A DNA stretch of 64,000 nucleotides, from assembly GCA_963702175.1 (NCBI GenBank), contig OY969721.1:558001-622000 (forward strand), given 5' to 3'. The position numbers and the translations under genes are program-made. Shown piece after piece: positions 42,202 to 51,768 of the stretch; within the stretch, counting starts at the first letter, position 1; every line of letters starts with the position of its first letter. The stretch comes from VRUE01 sp963702175. GTDB lineage: Bacteria; Actinomycetota; Thermoleophilia; Solirubrobacterales; 70-9. The notes below the pieces were generated by a model. The model was given only the letters and a program-made list of their open reading frames with translations, was not told the DNA's origin and ran no database searches.

Positions 42202-42875
42202 CGGAACTCCTCGAGCAGGGCGCGCAGCGCGCCGGGGTCGTCACGAAGGGCGAAGTAGCGGACGCGCAAGGCCCAGGACTCGGGCGAGCCCCGGCGGCGC
42301 GTCATCCGGGGCATCGGCGGGTGATAGAGGTGCAGGAGATCAGCGTTGCCGCGCCAGGCCTCGCCGGCGAGCGTGTGCAGCGCGAGGGCGTGGCATTCGT
42401 CCTCCTGCCCCCAGCCGGTGAAGCGCTCGTCGACCGGGATCTCCTCGAGCGTCTCCCGGCGAGCGACGAGGACGCCGCCGCCCATGATGCCCCTGTAGGG
42501 CTTCTTGCCGTCGAGGTCGTCGAGGGCCTGCTCGCGCCAGTCCGCGCCGGCCAGGACCGCGGACGTGCCCTCCTCGGAGAGGCGGTGCAGGTTGTAGTGG
42601 GGCATCGCCCAAGCTGCCCCGTCGTCAACGGCGGCGACGGCCGCCGTCAGGCCCTCAGTCCATACATCGGCGTCGGCCAGAACGACGATCTCGGCTCTGC
42701 AGTGCGCGACTGCCGGGTTGACCGCGGCGCCCTTGCGCCACTTCTCGGCCGGGACGCCCGCCTGGATCAGGTCCCAGCCTGGATGGGCCTCGGCGTAGCG
42801 CGCCTGCACCCAGGCCCAAGCGCGGCGCCTGTACGGACAGGTGCCGCCGTAGGGGACGACTACAGCGACGGACAC
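42183..42875 (-). CDS. Glycosyltransferase (galactosyltransferase-like)
   Basis: A 230-residue protein with VAVVVPYGGTCPYRRRAW at the start, the DXD motif VVLADADVW, and GGGVLVARRETLEEI followed by RFTGWGQEDECHALAL, the WGxED block of beta-4-galactosyltransferase-type enzymes. Last of five glycosyltransferase genes. Probably modifies a virion or host surface glycan. Confidence 0.85.
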   Translation of the reverse strand: MSVAVVVPYGGTCPYRRRAWAWVQARYAEAHPGWDLIQAGVPAEKWRKGAAVNPAVAHCRAEIVVLADADVWTEGLTAAVAAVDDGAAWAMPHYNLHRLSEEGTSAVLAGADWREQALDDLDGKKPYRGIMGGGVLVARRETLEEIPVDERFTGWGQEDECHALALHTLAGEAWRGNADLLHLYHPPMPRMTRRRGSPESWALRVRYFALRDDPGALRALLEEFRCLSPS

Positions 42876-43642
42876 GGCGACAGGACCAGTTCGGGATCGC
42901 TCGCAGGGTCCTCGACAAGGAAGTGCCGGCGAAACCAGTCTTCGACCGCCTCCGGCCCCTCGCGCTCGAGCAGATCACCGTACTCGCGCCAGTGCTGTCC
43001 GGTGCCGTAGGGAAGGCTGGTGGCGGCGTAGGCGGCGGCGCCGTTGCGGACCTTGGAGAGGAACTGCTCGGGGGAGCGGTAGGGGAAGTGGTGGACCTCC
43101 AGCAGACCGTGAACGATCTCGGTTGGCCAGTGCGCGCCGTGGTTGCCTTGGTCGATCGTCACCGGCAGCGCCGGGCGGCAGGCGACCTTGGGGAGCGGCA
43201 GCGGCTCCCGCCGGCGCCAGCGGATGCGCTCGAGCGGCGGCAGCGCCATGTCGTCGTCGGCAGCAGCGGTGTAGTTGAGGATCGGTGCTGGCGCGACGGC
43301 GACCGAGGTCTCGTCCTGTTCGGTGAGCACGTCGGCGATGCGACCGAGCGGCGAGTGCCAGACCTCGTCGACGTCGAGGGGAATCACCCACGTCGCGCCC
43401 TGCGAGGCCGCCTCGGCGGCGAGGGCGGTCATCTTGCGCGATTGGTAGTAGCCGACCTCGGGATCGTCGCGGACCTGCAGCGGATGGCTCAGCGCCAGCT
43501 CGTCGAGGATCTCGCGCGTGCCGTCCGTCGAGCCGTTGTCGGCGACCACCACGGCGTCCACCTGGTCGAGCATCCGCGTGAGCGTGCCCTCGATCACGTC
43601 GACCTCGTCCTTGCACATGGTCACCGCGAAGACACGGCCCAT
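42860..43642 (-). CDS. Glycosyltransferase family 2
   Basis: A 260-residue protein: N-terminal GT-A fold with VFAVTMCKDEVDVIEGTL and DAVVVADNGSTDGTREIL, DXD-type motif PLDVDEVW, and a C-terminal region with a likely acceptor-binding part. Overlaps the next glycosyltransferase. Second in physical order of five. Confidence 0.88.
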   Translation of the reverse strand: MGRVFAVTMCKDEVDVIEGTLTRMLDQVDAVVVADNGSTDGTREILDELALSHPLQVRDDPEVGYYQSRKMTALAAEAASQGATWVIPLDVDEVWHSPLGRIADVLTEQDETSVAVAPAPILNYTAAADDDMALPPLERIRWRRREPLPLPKVACRPALPVTIDQGNHGAHWPTEIVHGLLEVHHFPYRSPEQFLSKVRNGAAAYAATSLPYGTGQHWREYGDLLEREGPEAVEDWFRRHFLVEDPASDPELVLSPCPSL

Positions 43643-44241
43643 CAGTACCTCACCCCGTTTCGCTCAACGCCGATGTGCTCGACCAAGGGCGGATCGAACT
43701 TCGCCCCCCAGAATGCGAAGCGGCACTCGGGGTCCTCGAGCAGCCGATGCGTGAAGACCCCCTCGGAGCGCTCGCCCTGCGGCCAGCCTTGGTGGCAGAG
43801 AGCCGCCGGGTACAGACACGGGTTCGTTGAAAAGCAGACCCGGTGCTCAGTCCAGATGTCGCCGTGTTCCACCCGCTGCTCGTAGGCGTCGGGGTTCGCC
43901 TCAACGATGCCGCCGGCCGCCTTCTCGGTGTCGTTCCAAGGCTGCCGCTTGAGGCAGATCTGGGCGAGGTGCGGGTGGCGCTTGAGGACCGCGATCATCC
44001 GCTCGATCGGCACCGGCGCGTTGAAGACGAAGTCGGCCTCCAGGTGGAAGACCCAGTCCGTGCCGGTCCTCAACACCTCCTCCCAGCCTGCCCTTATCGC
44101 GCCGTCGAAGCCGAGCTCGTGGTCGCGATCGTCGATCTCGACCACCCGCTTGAACTGCGGCAGCATCTCCTTCCCAGAGGCGAGGGTGCGGTCGCGGTAC
44201 TCGTCGCGGCCGTCACCGATCAGGAGGAGGCAGATGTTCAT
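43642..44241 (-). CDS. Glycosyltransferase-like protein
   Basis: A 199-residue protein with a short GT-A fold: MNICLLLIGDGRDEYRDRTL, ELGFDGAIRAGWEEVLRTGT and the DWVFHLEADFVFNAP acidic motif. Proteins of this form are common in actinophage glycosyltransferase clusters. ATGA overlap with the downstream gene. Confidence 0.8.
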   Translation of the reverse strand: MNICLLLIGDGRDEYRDRTLASGKEMLPQFKRVVEIDDRDHELGFDGAIRAGWEEVLRTGTDWVFHLEADFVFNAPVPIERMIAVLKRHPHLAQICLKRQPWNDTEKAAGGIVEANPDAYEQRVEHGDIWTEHRVCFSTNPCLYPAALCHQGWPQGERSEGVFTHRLLEDPECRFAFWGAKFDPPLVEHIGVERNGVRY

Positions 44242-44936
44242 GCCGCCTGCCTTTGCCGGTACCAGCGGGTGTAGTGCTTCCGACAGCGGCCCCGCGCGTA
44301 CGCATCTTTGGCGGCATCTGCGTATCGCTCCGAGAAGTTGGCTCGGTGAATTTCCCAGTGGACTTTGTCCTTGAACTCGCGGGTAGGGGCGCGATTGCGT
44401 GACTCACGGTTAAAGTGAGCGAGATACACGGCCGCAGGGATTGCCTCGATGGAGGCACCCGCCAACCAACACCTCACCCAGAGATCCCAGTCCTCGCTCC
44501 ACTCGAACTCACGGAAGCCGCCGACCTCGCGGCCGAGCTCGGCCCGAACGGCAGAGCCGATCACGAGCCAGTTGCCGTCGCAGAGGCAGGCAGCGGCGCA
44601 GACATGGGAGTGGCCGGCGACCTTCGGGACGTACGGCTCCTGGCGGCGGCTGCCCTTCACGTAGCTGACAGCCGGCGCCCGCAGATCGGCGCTGCCGCCG
44701 GCGAGGGCCTCGATGTAGCCGGGTGCCAGCTCGTCGTCCGCGTCGAGGAAGACGACGAACTCGGTCCTGACCATCCCCAGCGCTTCGTTGCGCGCTTGGG
44801 CAAGGGTCAAGCCGTGGCGATGGATCACCGGGACTCCCTGGGCCTCGGCGCTCGGGATCGCTCGCTCGCTCGCGAGGCGTACCCACTCGTTGCCGCCGAA
44901 GGTGCCGATGCAGATCGTGAAGTCGCTCACGCCCAC
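44238..44936 (-). CDS. Glycosyltransferase family 2
   Basis: A 232-residue GT2 enzyme: FTICIGTFGGNEWVRLA, then TLAQARNEALGMVRTEFVVF leading to the LDADDELAPGYIEAL motif, and WSEDWDLWVRCWLAGA in the acceptor region. Overlaps both neighbours. Confidence 0.9.
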   Translation of the reverse strand: MGVSDFTICIGTFGGNEWVRLASERAIPSAEAQGVPVIHRHGLTLAQARNEALGMVRTEFVVFLDADDELAPGYIEALAGGSADLRAPAVSYVKGSRRQEPYVPKVAGHSHVCAAACLCDGNWLVIGSAVRAELGREVGGFREFEWSEDWDLWVRCWLAGASIEAIPAAVYLAHFNRESRNRAPTREFKDKVHWEIHRANFSERYADAAKDAYARGRCRKHYTRWYRQRQAA

Positions 44937-45574
44937 AGTTGCCGCCTCTGCCGGAAGAGGCGAAGATCCTCGCGGGCCTTCTCGCGGCCCTTGCGATAGG
45001 TGGCGTCGTCCTCAGCGCGGCCGGCCATCGGGTGCAGGTGCAACACACGGGCGTCTTCGGCATAGGCGTAGACGCCGCGGTGCCTGGCGGTCGCCAGCAG
45101 CTCGTCATCTACCGCCCAGTGCGAGTAGCCCTCGAAGAACGGCCCGCGGGAGCCGTCAATCGCCGGCTGCTCGGCGTAGGCCCTGGTCATCAGGAAGTGA
45201 GTCGCGTGGTCGCGGTTGCGCTCGATCAGGTCGTTGACTCCGACCACCTGCGCGCCGTCCTCCATAGCGGCGAGCGCCGCCTCCAGCCATCCCGCCCGCG
45301 GCTCCAGGTCATCGGCACCGCAGAAGATGTAGGGCTCGCTGGTCAGCTCGACGCCGGCGTTGATCTTGGAGGCGTAGTTCCCGCCGCCGGTGTCGGAGCC
45401 GACCTCGACGCCGTCCCTGCGAAGCTCGCGTTCGATCGCCTCGTGCTCGGGGCGGTCATAGTCGTCGGTGAGAAAGAGGACGCGCGCGCCAGGCGTCGTC
45501 GCTTCGATCGCGTCGAGCAGCGGTGCCACGCGGTGCGGGCGAGCGAGGACCGGAACCAGGAAGACGAGATTCAT
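44927..45574 (-). CDS. Glycosyltransferase-like protein
   Basis: A 215-residue protein with MNLVFLVPVLARPHRVAPLL, the YASKINAGVELTSEPYIFCG block and GADDLEPRAGWLEAAL as the acidic motif. First of the five glycosyltransferase genes in the direction of transcription; ATGA overlap with the head-tail adaptor. Confidence 0.85.
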   Translation of the reverse strand: MNLVFLVPVLARPHRVAPLLDAIEATTPGARVLFLTDDYDRPEHEAIERELRRDGVEVGSDTGGGNYASKINAGVELTSEPYIFCGADDLEPRAGWLEAALAAMEDGAQVVGVNDLIERNRDHATHFLMTRAYAEQPAIDGSRGPFFEGYSHWAVDDELLATARHRGVYAYAEDARVLHLHPMAGRAEDDATYRKGREKAREDLRLFRQRRQLWA

Positions 45575-46011
45575 TCGGCGTCTTCTCCGGCTTCACGTCC
45601 CTCTCGGAGGTCGATCAGGCGGTCGATCGGCGACTCGACCGGCGCGGACCCGCTGCCCCCGCCGAAGACGGCGCGAGACGCCATGCGTTCCTCGGCTTCG
45701 CTGAGAGCCAGTGGCGGACCCTCTGCCGAGCGACTGTGTGTCTGAGAGTGAGCGTGCGAGCCGAGCGTCTCGGACTCGCTGACAAGGCTTGAGGGGTTGA
45801 CGATCGCCGAAAGCGCCCGCTCGACGCAGAGCGCGCGCAGCACGGGGCTTGGCGGGTCGATCGCTTCGAGCCACTCGGCCGTTCGCTCGACGGCATCGGC
45901 GATCAGGCCGGTGACGGTTTCGATCACCTGGCCGGCAGTGCCCTGCTCGGTCTCGGTCAGATCGCGGCCAAGGCGAGTGGCGACATCTTTGTCAGTTGCG
46001 AGAGGTGGCAC
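45571..46011 (-). CDS. Head-tail connector/adaptor protein
   Basis: A 146-residue protein started at the GTG at 46011, which follows an AAGGGGAA ribosome-binding site. The N-terminus PPLATDKDVATRLGRDLTET is the usual form of phage head-tail adaptors (HK97 gp6/SPP1 gp15 type). A Ser/His-rich insertion follows in the middle (SHAHSQTHSRSAEG). Confidence 0.72.
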   Translation of the reverse strand: MPPLATDKDVATRLGRDLTETEQGTAGQVIETVTGLIADAVERTAEWLEAIDPPSPVLRALCVERALSAIVNPSSLVSESETLGSHAHSQTHSRSAEGPPLALSEAEERMASRAVFGGGSGSAPVESPIDRLIDLREGREAGEDAE

Positions 46012-46032
46012 GGTTCCCCTTGCGATCAGCAA

Positions 46033-46060
46033 ACGGGGGCCGCCGTTCGGCGACCCCCGT
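46033..46060 (-). terminator. Hairpin after the capsid gene
   Basis: ACGGGGG and CGGCG arms pair with CCCCCGT and CGCCG around a short loop; on the minus strand the stem is followed by TTTGCT. Lying between the capsid stop and the next gene, it is likely a partial terminator that keeps capsid transcript higher than that of downstream genes. Confidence 0.65.
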
Positions 46061-46076
46061 AGCGCTGTCGTGCTGG

Positions 46077-46994
46077 TTAGGAGCCCTGACCGAAGTCGAG
46101 CTCGACCGCACCGTGCGGGCGCACCGTCGACGTCCCGAAGAGGAGGTCGACGGACACGATGTCCCGCTTCTTCTCGATGGAGTAGGCCTTCACCACGCGG
46201 AGCCCGAGCCCCTTGTAGTTCTTGACCGACACCTGAGAGGAGGCGACCCCTTCGGGTGCCTCCAGGGTGCGGGTGACGGCGGCCACCGCCGAGCGATGGA
46301 ACGCGACGCCGTCCGCGGACCCCTTGTCGCCGGAGCCCTCGCCGAACGTCTGCGTTTCGTAGCCGTTCATCCCGCTGAGGCGACCGACCGAGCCCTCGCG
46401 CAGCGCCTCGGTCGAGCCGGAGGTGTTCGCCTGCAGAAGGGTCGGATCGAGGGTCAGGGCCTCGGCGCCCTCCGGCGAGACGACGTAGTTCCGCTCCGCC
46501 TGCGGCAGCTTCGCGCGGGTGAGTTTCGTCTTCGCCCGCCGAAGCGCCGCGATGCGATCAGACGCTTCGCTGCCGGTGCCCGAAACGACACCGCCGCCAC
46601 CTACGGCGTTGGCGGCGTCGACGAGCTGCTCGGCGAGGCGGCCGTCGACGTCCTGCGAGATCGCCTCCAGCGCCGGATTAAGGAGCCGCTCCTCGAAGCG
46701 GTCCAGCTCCAGCGTCTGCACCTCAGAGTCGACCGCGAAGGAGACATCGAGGAGCTTGTCCAGTTTGACGGTGAACGAGCCCTCCACGCCCTCTTGGACA
46801 ACGATCCCGACTTTGCGGTCGAACTCGTTGACTTCGAACGTCGCGGGAGTGCGGACGGTGATCGTGTCGCCCTGCTTGCCCTGGAAATCGGACTGGTAGT
46901 CGCGATTCACCAGCGGCAAGAGGACCGTGGTGTTGAAGAGCGTGGCGAGCGCCGAACCGGCGATCACGCTCGGGGTGATGAGGGTAGGTGCCAT
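46077..46994 (-). CDS. Major capsid protein
   Basis: A 305-residue protein with the N-arm and E-loop pattern of the HK97 fold in the P22-coat-like family: LITPSVIAGSALATLFNTTV, QSDFQGKQGDTITVRTPATF and ISQDVDGRLAEQLVDAANAV. A strong GAAAGGAG ribosome-binding site precedes the ATG. Follows the scaffold gene. Confidence 0.88.
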   Translation of the reverse strand: MAPTLITPSVIAGSALATLFNTTVLLPLVNRDYQSDFQGKQGDTITVRTPATFEVNEFDRKVGIVVQEGVEGSFTVKLDKLLDVSFAVDSEVQTLELDRFEERLLNPALEAISQDVDGRLAEQLVDAANAVGGGGVVSGTGSEASDRIAALRRAKTKLTRAKLPQAERNYVVSPEGAEALTLDPTLLQANTSGSTEALREGSVGRLSGMNGYETQTFGEGSGDKGSADGVAFHRSAVAAVTRTLEAPEGVASSQVSVKNYKGLGLRVVKAYSIEKKRDIVSVDLLFGTSTVRPHGAVELDFGQGS

Positions 46995-47056
46995 GGCGGC
47001 CTCTACTCCTTTCTATGTAAGTGGATTAGTGGCCGCCATTCGGCAGCGTCGGGCTG

Positions 47057-47926
47057 CTACTTCTTGTCGCCTGCGGGGTACTTCCGCTTGGCGTGGTCCT
47101 CGGGAGTCATCTTCTCGAGGTCGTCCTTGGCCGGGCCGCCCTTGCGGGTGTCCGGGTCACCCGTGGAGCCGCCAGACCCTTCGGTCCCGCCGTCCTTGAG
47201 GTGGGGCTTGCGCTTGAGGAGTTCCTCAAGCTCCTTCTGGAGGGCGTCGGTCTTCACCTTGCCCTCGTCGTCGAAGATGTCGTCCGCGTCGATCTCGCCC
47301 CTGGAGATGGCGCGCTCGATATTGAGGAGTGCGTCCTCGGTGTCGGCGAAGCGCACGTCTTCGGCGTCGTCGCCCTCGCCGATCGTCAGCTTCTTGCTCG
47401 CGAGGCGGGTAACGGCGACCTCCAGGCGGTCGGCTTTGCGCTCCTTCTCGGCTTTCGACTCGGCCTCTTCGCGCCCGCGTTTCTCCGCCTCACTGATTTT
47501 TTTCTCAGTCTCGGTCTGGTCTTCTTCTTCGCGCTTGCGCAGTTTTTCCTCGGCTTCGTCAGCCCTGCGCTTTTCCTTCTTGGCGCGAGTCTCGTTCTTG
47601 CGCGACTTGGCCTTCCAGTCGTCGTCGGAACTGACTTTGTCGTCGTCGCCCTCGTCGTCTTTCCCTTTCTCCGCGTCCTCGTCGTCCTCTTTGCCTTTCT
47701 CTTTGCCTTTCTCTTTGCCTTTGTCTTTGTCGTCGTCGTCCTCATCCTCCGTAGCAGCTCCAGATATCGAGGGGAGGAAGCGGCCAGTAGGAGTCAGAAC
47801 CGCGTCGGGGCCGCCGCCGATGTGTCGGATGATGGTCGGGCGCTGGCGAAACGCAGACTGGATGAAGGTGACGACGAACATCAGGGCGCTGAGAAATTCC
47901 CTCAGACGGGAATGCACACGAGCCAT
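47057..47926 (-). CDS. Scaffolding protein
   Basis: A 289-residue highly charged protein: a basic hydrophobic start, an acidic/lysine low-complexity part (DKDKGKEKGKEKGKEDDEDA), a long coiled coil (residues 100-180) and a basic C-terminus (MTPEDHAKRKYPAG). Position between MuF and capsid plus coiled-coil plan identify it as the scaffold. The DNA for KGKE is a short tandem repeat near 47,690-47,730. Confidence 0.82.
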   Translation of the reverse strand: MARVHSRLREFLSALMFVVTFIQSAFRQRPTIIRHIGGGPDAVLTPTGRFLPSISGAATEDEDDDDKDKGKEKGKEKGKEDDEDAEKGKDDEGDDDKVSSDDDWKAKSRKNETRAKKEKRRADEAEEKLRKREEEDQTETEKKISEAEKRGREEAESKAEKERKADRLEVAVTRLASKKLTIGEGDDAEDVRFADTEDALLNIERAISRGEIDADDIFDDEGKVKTDALQKELEELLKRKPHLKDGGTEGSGGSTGDPDTRKGGPAKDDLEKMTPEDHAKRKYPAGDKK

Positions 47927-47967
47927 TCGGCTCTCCTTTCGTAAGGCTGCCCTTCGGGCTGCCGGTT

Positions 47968-48708
47968 TTAGTGAAGGTCTGCCTGGGACGTGAAGGTGTC
48001 GCCGGGGGCGACCAGGACGGCGCCCAGCTCCCCGTGCTGCTCTACAGCGACGTTGTCGTTCAGAGGGCCGTACTGGTAGGCCCTAACCCGCGAGCCGTCC
48101 GGCAGATGGACGGCGCCGCGGTGAGGCTCGGTGTTGGGCTCCATGGAGCAGCCGCAACCGTTGTGAAGCGCGTAGGCGAAGCCATCGGCAGCCTTGATGT
48201 AGGCACCGTCCACTTCGAGGCAGAAGGGGCAGGCACCCGGATCGGCAACGCGGCGGTAGCCGTAGAAGCTCGTGTCGGCGACGTCGACCGCGTCAGCAGT
48301 CGCGCGCATCGAGAGCTGCACGTCCATGGCGGCTGTGCTCTTGACCCGCGCCAGCGCCGCCGAGCTGGCAGCCTCGAAGCCGGCGTTCTCGCCGAGCTTC
48401 GACCAGAGGGTGACGAAGGGACGCTGGTAGACCTCCTCGAGCGCGACGCCGTTGCGAACGGCAGCGCCGATCAGCTCAGAGGGGTTGAAGCCGATCGGGC
48501 CGCGGCCGAGAGCCTGGCCGAGGTAGGCATCGGTGACCAGAGCCGAGGCGCGCTGCGCCGTGAGGACCGCCGGCACCGCCCGCGAGAGCCACTCGTCGAT
48601 GTTCTCGCGGTCATAACCGGGAAGGTCGGCCCAGATCTGCGCCAGGGCCTGCACGACCATGGTCCGCAACCGAGCCTGAGACTCGATGTGCGCGTCAACC
48701 AGTCGCAC
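47968..48708 (-). CDS. MuF-like minor head protein
   Basis: A 246-residue protein from the GTG at 48708 (a TTG at 48714 is an alternative). It contains a helical N-terminal half (RTMVVQALAQIWADLPGYDR) and the MuF-type cluster ACPFCLEVDGAYIKAADGFA followed by LHNGCGCSMEP, with the Cys/His set of that family. Overlaps the portal gene end by 14 bp. Confidence 0.82.
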   Translation of the reverse strand: MRLVDAHIESQARLRTMVVQALAQIWADLPGYDRENIDEWLSRAVPAVLTAQRASALVTDAYLGQALGRGPIGFNPSELIGAAVRNGVALEEVYQRPFVTLWSKLGENAGFEAASSAALARVKSTAAMDVQLSMRATADAVDVADTSFYGYRRVADPGACPFCLEVDGAYIKAADGFAYALHNGCGCSMEPNTEPHRGAVHLPDGSRVRAYQYGPLNDNVAVEQHGELGAVLVAPGDTFTSQADLH

Positions 48709-50137
48709 CGCCAACGGGCTGCCCCCCCCCTTTCAACTGCTCGAGCACCTGCAGAAGCGGGTTGGTGGCTCCCAGCGCCGCCCACCGGGCGATGTCGTCC
48801 TGCGTAGCGTTCAGCGCCAGCTCGGCGACTGCTATCGGTGGAATTACGTCCTTCAACTTCGAGGCAGCGTCGGCACGCTCCGCGAGGGAGCGCGACTCCT
48901 GGTCCTTCCACTGAACCTGGGCGCGTGGGGAGAGCGTCACCGGGCTCTCGAAGGCGAGTCCGCAGAGCCGGGCGACCTCCTTCCATCCCCCGCCACCCAG
49001 GGAGGCCTTGTGTCCCGTGACGGCGGCGTGCATCGCACCCGAGAAGGCCATGACCGTATCTGAGTTGATATTCGCGATTCCGCCTTCGAGCGGGAAGTAG
49101 TGGCGAGGCGTGGCGGTAATGACGCCGAGCTGATCGAGCTCGCCGTAGATCGACATGTTGCCCCGATCCGCCGCTTTGAACTCCGCGAGTTTCGCGTTGG
49201 GGTTCTCGAGCTGGAAGGCCGAGTCCGGCTGGACCTCGAAAGGCGGCACCGGTTTCGTCTTCGGCTTCTTCGTCTCCTCGTCGATGATCGGGTTGTTGTC
49301 GTCGTCGACCAGTACCTCCCTGCGGATTTTTTCCCCGATAACGCCGCGCAATGGGAACCCCTGCCAGAAAGCGATGACCAAGCCGAGGAAGGTGAGCAGG
49401 TTGATCCGGTCGATCAGGCCGCAACAGTGCTCGAACTCGCCGCGGGCGTAGGGGAAGGAACCGGGCTTGAGGCGCCGGTTGACGGCGATCTCGACGACCG
49501 GGATCGACGGCTTGAAGAGGTTATTGAGAGGCCACTCCTCGCCCTCCACCTCGCGCTTTTCCCAGGTGTCGGTGTTGCTGGAGCTGCCCTCCGGCCCCTG
49601 GAACTTGTAGACGCCGTCCGGCAGGTAGAGCGTGGCGTAGACCCTGTCGTCTTCCTTCCACCTGCGCAGCGCGGCGACGCGGTGGCGGCGAGAACCCGGT
49701 GCGAACTCGACGATCATCTGCGTCATGTCGTCGAGGGCGATGTCCGGTGTCCCGTCTTTGCCCGGCCAGACAGTCGCGTAGCAGCGGCCGTCGAGGAGGG
49801 CGGCGCCGTGGCCGAGCTTGGACTCAGAGTCCATCTCGTTCGGCTGCCAGGCCTCACCCCAAATTCGTTCTGCCGCCTCTTCGCTCACCGGATCGCGGAG
49901 ACCGGACACCTCGAGGCGGTCGAGCTTGGAGCCGACGATCAGAGATCCCCAGGGAGCCTCGGCGACGGGCATCAGGTAGCGGTAGACCTTCGTCAGCCGT
50001 GCCTTCGTGATCGCCTCGGGGAGGGGACAGTCGCCCTCCAGATAAGGCTCCAACTTCTCGTGGCGCTTGACGCGCTTGTCCAGCTCGGCGCTCAGCTTCT
50101 TGACGCGCTTGATCAGCTTGTCTAGCTCGGTTTCCAT
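48695..50137 (-). CDS. Portal protein
   Basis: A 480-residue SPP1 gp6-like portal protein. Started at the ATG at 50137, which follows an ideal AGGAGG site four bases away; the open frame extends further to 50155. It has LEPYLEGDCPLPEA and AEAPWGSLIVGSKLDRLEVS, then YGELDQLGVITATPRHYFPL and VMAFSGAMHAAVTGHKASLG in the C-terminal half. The portal is the DNA entry ring of the head. Confidence 0.88.
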   Translation of the reverse strand: METELDKLIKRVKKLSAELDKRVKRHEKLEPYLEGDCPLPEAITKARLTKVYRYLMPVAEAPWGSLIVGSKLDRLEVSGLRDPVSEEAAERIWGEAWQPNEMDSESKLGHGAALLDGRCYATVWPGKDGTPDIALDDMTQMIVEFAPGSRRHRVAALRRWKEDDRVYATLYLPDGVYKFQGPEGSSSNTDTWEKREVEGEEWPLNNLFKPSIPVVEIAVNRRLKPGSFPYARGEFEHCCGLIDRINLLTFLGLVIAFWQGFPLRGVIGEKIRREVLVDDDNNPIIDEETKKPKTKPVPPFEVQPDSAFQLENPNAKLAEFKAADRGNMSIYGELDQLGVITATPRHYFPLEGGIANINSDTVMAFSGAMHAAVTGHKASLGGGGWKEVARLCGLAFESPVTLSPRAQVQWKDQESRSLAERADAASKLKDVIPPIAVAELALNATQDDIARWAALGATNPLLQVLEQLKGGGQPVGGATG

Positions 50138-50148
50138 CTCACCTCCTC

Positions 50149-51768
50149 TCACCACTGCGCGGACTCGTATTCCGGCTCGTCAAAGAGCCCTTTCGCCTCG
50201 GCGTCGTCGCCCGCGCGATTGGCGAGCACCAACCCCGGCGCACTGTCGATCTTGAGGGCCGAGCCGCGGCGGTCCTTGGTCACCGTGTAGGCGTCCTCGG
50301 TCTCCTCTTCGGAGCGGACCCGGACCTTGCGGGTCCGAGCGTTCTCGAGGTGCCAGACAACCAATGGCTTGCCGTCGCGCTCCTGCGGCGACGTCCGCAA
50401 CGGGATTGGGTCGAGCTTGGCGCCGCCATGGCGGACACTCGTCCTCAGTGCGCCGCAGGACACCGCGAACTTGCCTTCGCCGCGCCCGCCGGTCCAGAAC
50501 TGGGCGACCCGTTTCTCACCGTATTTGGCCCTCCACCGAGCGCCCTCCTCCTGCCACCAGGCGGGATCGAAGTAGTACAAGACCACGTCGAAGTATTCGA
50601 AGGCCCAGTCAACGGCAGCCATCACGTCGGTGCGCCAACCGTCCTCGCCGCTGGGCGTCCACACGCCGATCGTGAACAGCAAGCGCTCGCGGGTGCGGCC
50701 GAAGAGCACGGTGTGGTCGTCAGACTCCGAGCCGTCAAAGCCCAGCGTGATCTTGGTGCCCGGCTCGACAGTGGTTTCCGGAGCTAGGATCGCCGCGATC
50801 TCCTCCGGTGCCAGCCAGGCCAGGGCCGCTTTCCGTGGCCGGTTCAGCCAGTAGCGGTAAGCGTCGCCTTCGGGGTCTTCGGCGTCGCGGATCAGGCGAA
50901 CGATCCGGTCGAAGTCCATCCAATCAACAGCGGGACCGTAGGCCTGCCGAAGCGCCTTCTTGAGGGAGCGGTCGTCGCCGAAGCGCTTGGGCTCAGGTCC
51001 CTCGTGGTGGTCGTAGAGAACGCCGTGCTTCTCGAGCGCGATCTCCAGATCGAGGTTCGCGTACTTCTCCGCGGCCTGCTCGGCGATCGAGCGCTCGCCC
51101 GGCTCCCACGCTGTCGTGGTGTCGAGCATCAGCGGTTCGGCGTCCTTGCGCTTGCCGGTGTTGCGCGCCACCGTCGCGTACATCTGCCGGTTCTTTTTGA
51201 GGACGTACAGGTGGGTCTCGTCGGCGACGGCCGCTGACTCTTTGCCGCCGTCCTTGGAGGCGTCGCCGGAGGTGGACGGCACGATCTCGCCGCCGCCAGC
51301 CTCCTTGATGAAGGTCCGGGTCATGCCCACGTCGAGGGCGTAGGCGTTCGCCGCCTCGCCGTTGGTGAGCATGAATTCGACGTTGTCGTAGGTGTTGCCG
51401 GCCTGATCCTCCTCGGTCGCCATGCAGCGGATGAAGGGATAGTGGACCGGGATGCCGACCGGCTCGCCGTTCGCGTCGAAGCCGTCGCAACGAACAGGGC
51501 CGAGGGCCTCAGCGCAGACGAAGCCGCCGGCGAGCTCCGACTTCGCGCGCCCCTTCGGCCGGGAGAGGATGCCGCGCTGTACGAGCCGCTGACCCTCCTT
51601 CGGATGACCCTGCGGATGGACGCGATAGAGCCAGAGCAGGAACAGCGCGAATTCGTCGTCGATCGCCCAAGGCTCGCCGGCGACGTCGCCAGGCCCATGG
51701 CACAGGTAGGTCTCGATCCAGTCGATGACCTGCCAGCCGAGAGTTGGGAACGTGACCGGCGGGAGCAC
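50149..51768 (-). CDS. Terminase large subunit
   Basis: A 539-residue DNA-packaging ATPase/nuclease. The Walker A region is ILSRPKGRAKSELAGGF (residues about 66-82), the nuclease acidic motif is TLGFDGSESDDHTVLFG and the second acid follows in YYFDPAWW. GTG start immediately after the small-subunit stop (TAGGTG). The form matches actinophage terminases. Confidence 0.92.
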   Translation of the reverse strand: MLPPVTFPTLGWQVIDWIETYLCHGPGDVAGEPWAIDDEFALFLLWLYRVHPQGHPKEGQRLVQRGILSRPKGRAKSELAGGFVCAEALGPVRCDGFDANGEPVGIPVHYPFIRCMATEEDQAGNTYDNVEFMLTNGEAANAYALDVGMTRTFIKEAGGGEIVPSTSGDASKDGGKESAAVADETHLYVLKKNRQMYATVARNTGKRKDAEPLMLDTTTAWEPGERSIAEQAAEKYANLDLEIALEKHGVLYDHHEGPEPKRFGDDRSLKKALRQAYGPAVDWMDFDRIVRLIRDAEDPEGDAYRYWLNRPRKAALAWLAPEEIAAILAPETTVEPGTKITLGFDGSESDDHTVLFGRTRERLLFTIGVWTPSGEDGWRTDVMAAVDWAFEYFDVVLYYFDPAWWQEEGARWRAKYGEKRVAQFWTGGRGEGKFAVSCGALRTSVRHGGAKLDPIPLRTSPQERDGKPLVVWHLENARTRKVRVRSEEETEDAYTVTKDRRGSALKIDSAPGLVLANRAGDDAEAKGLFDEPEYESAQW

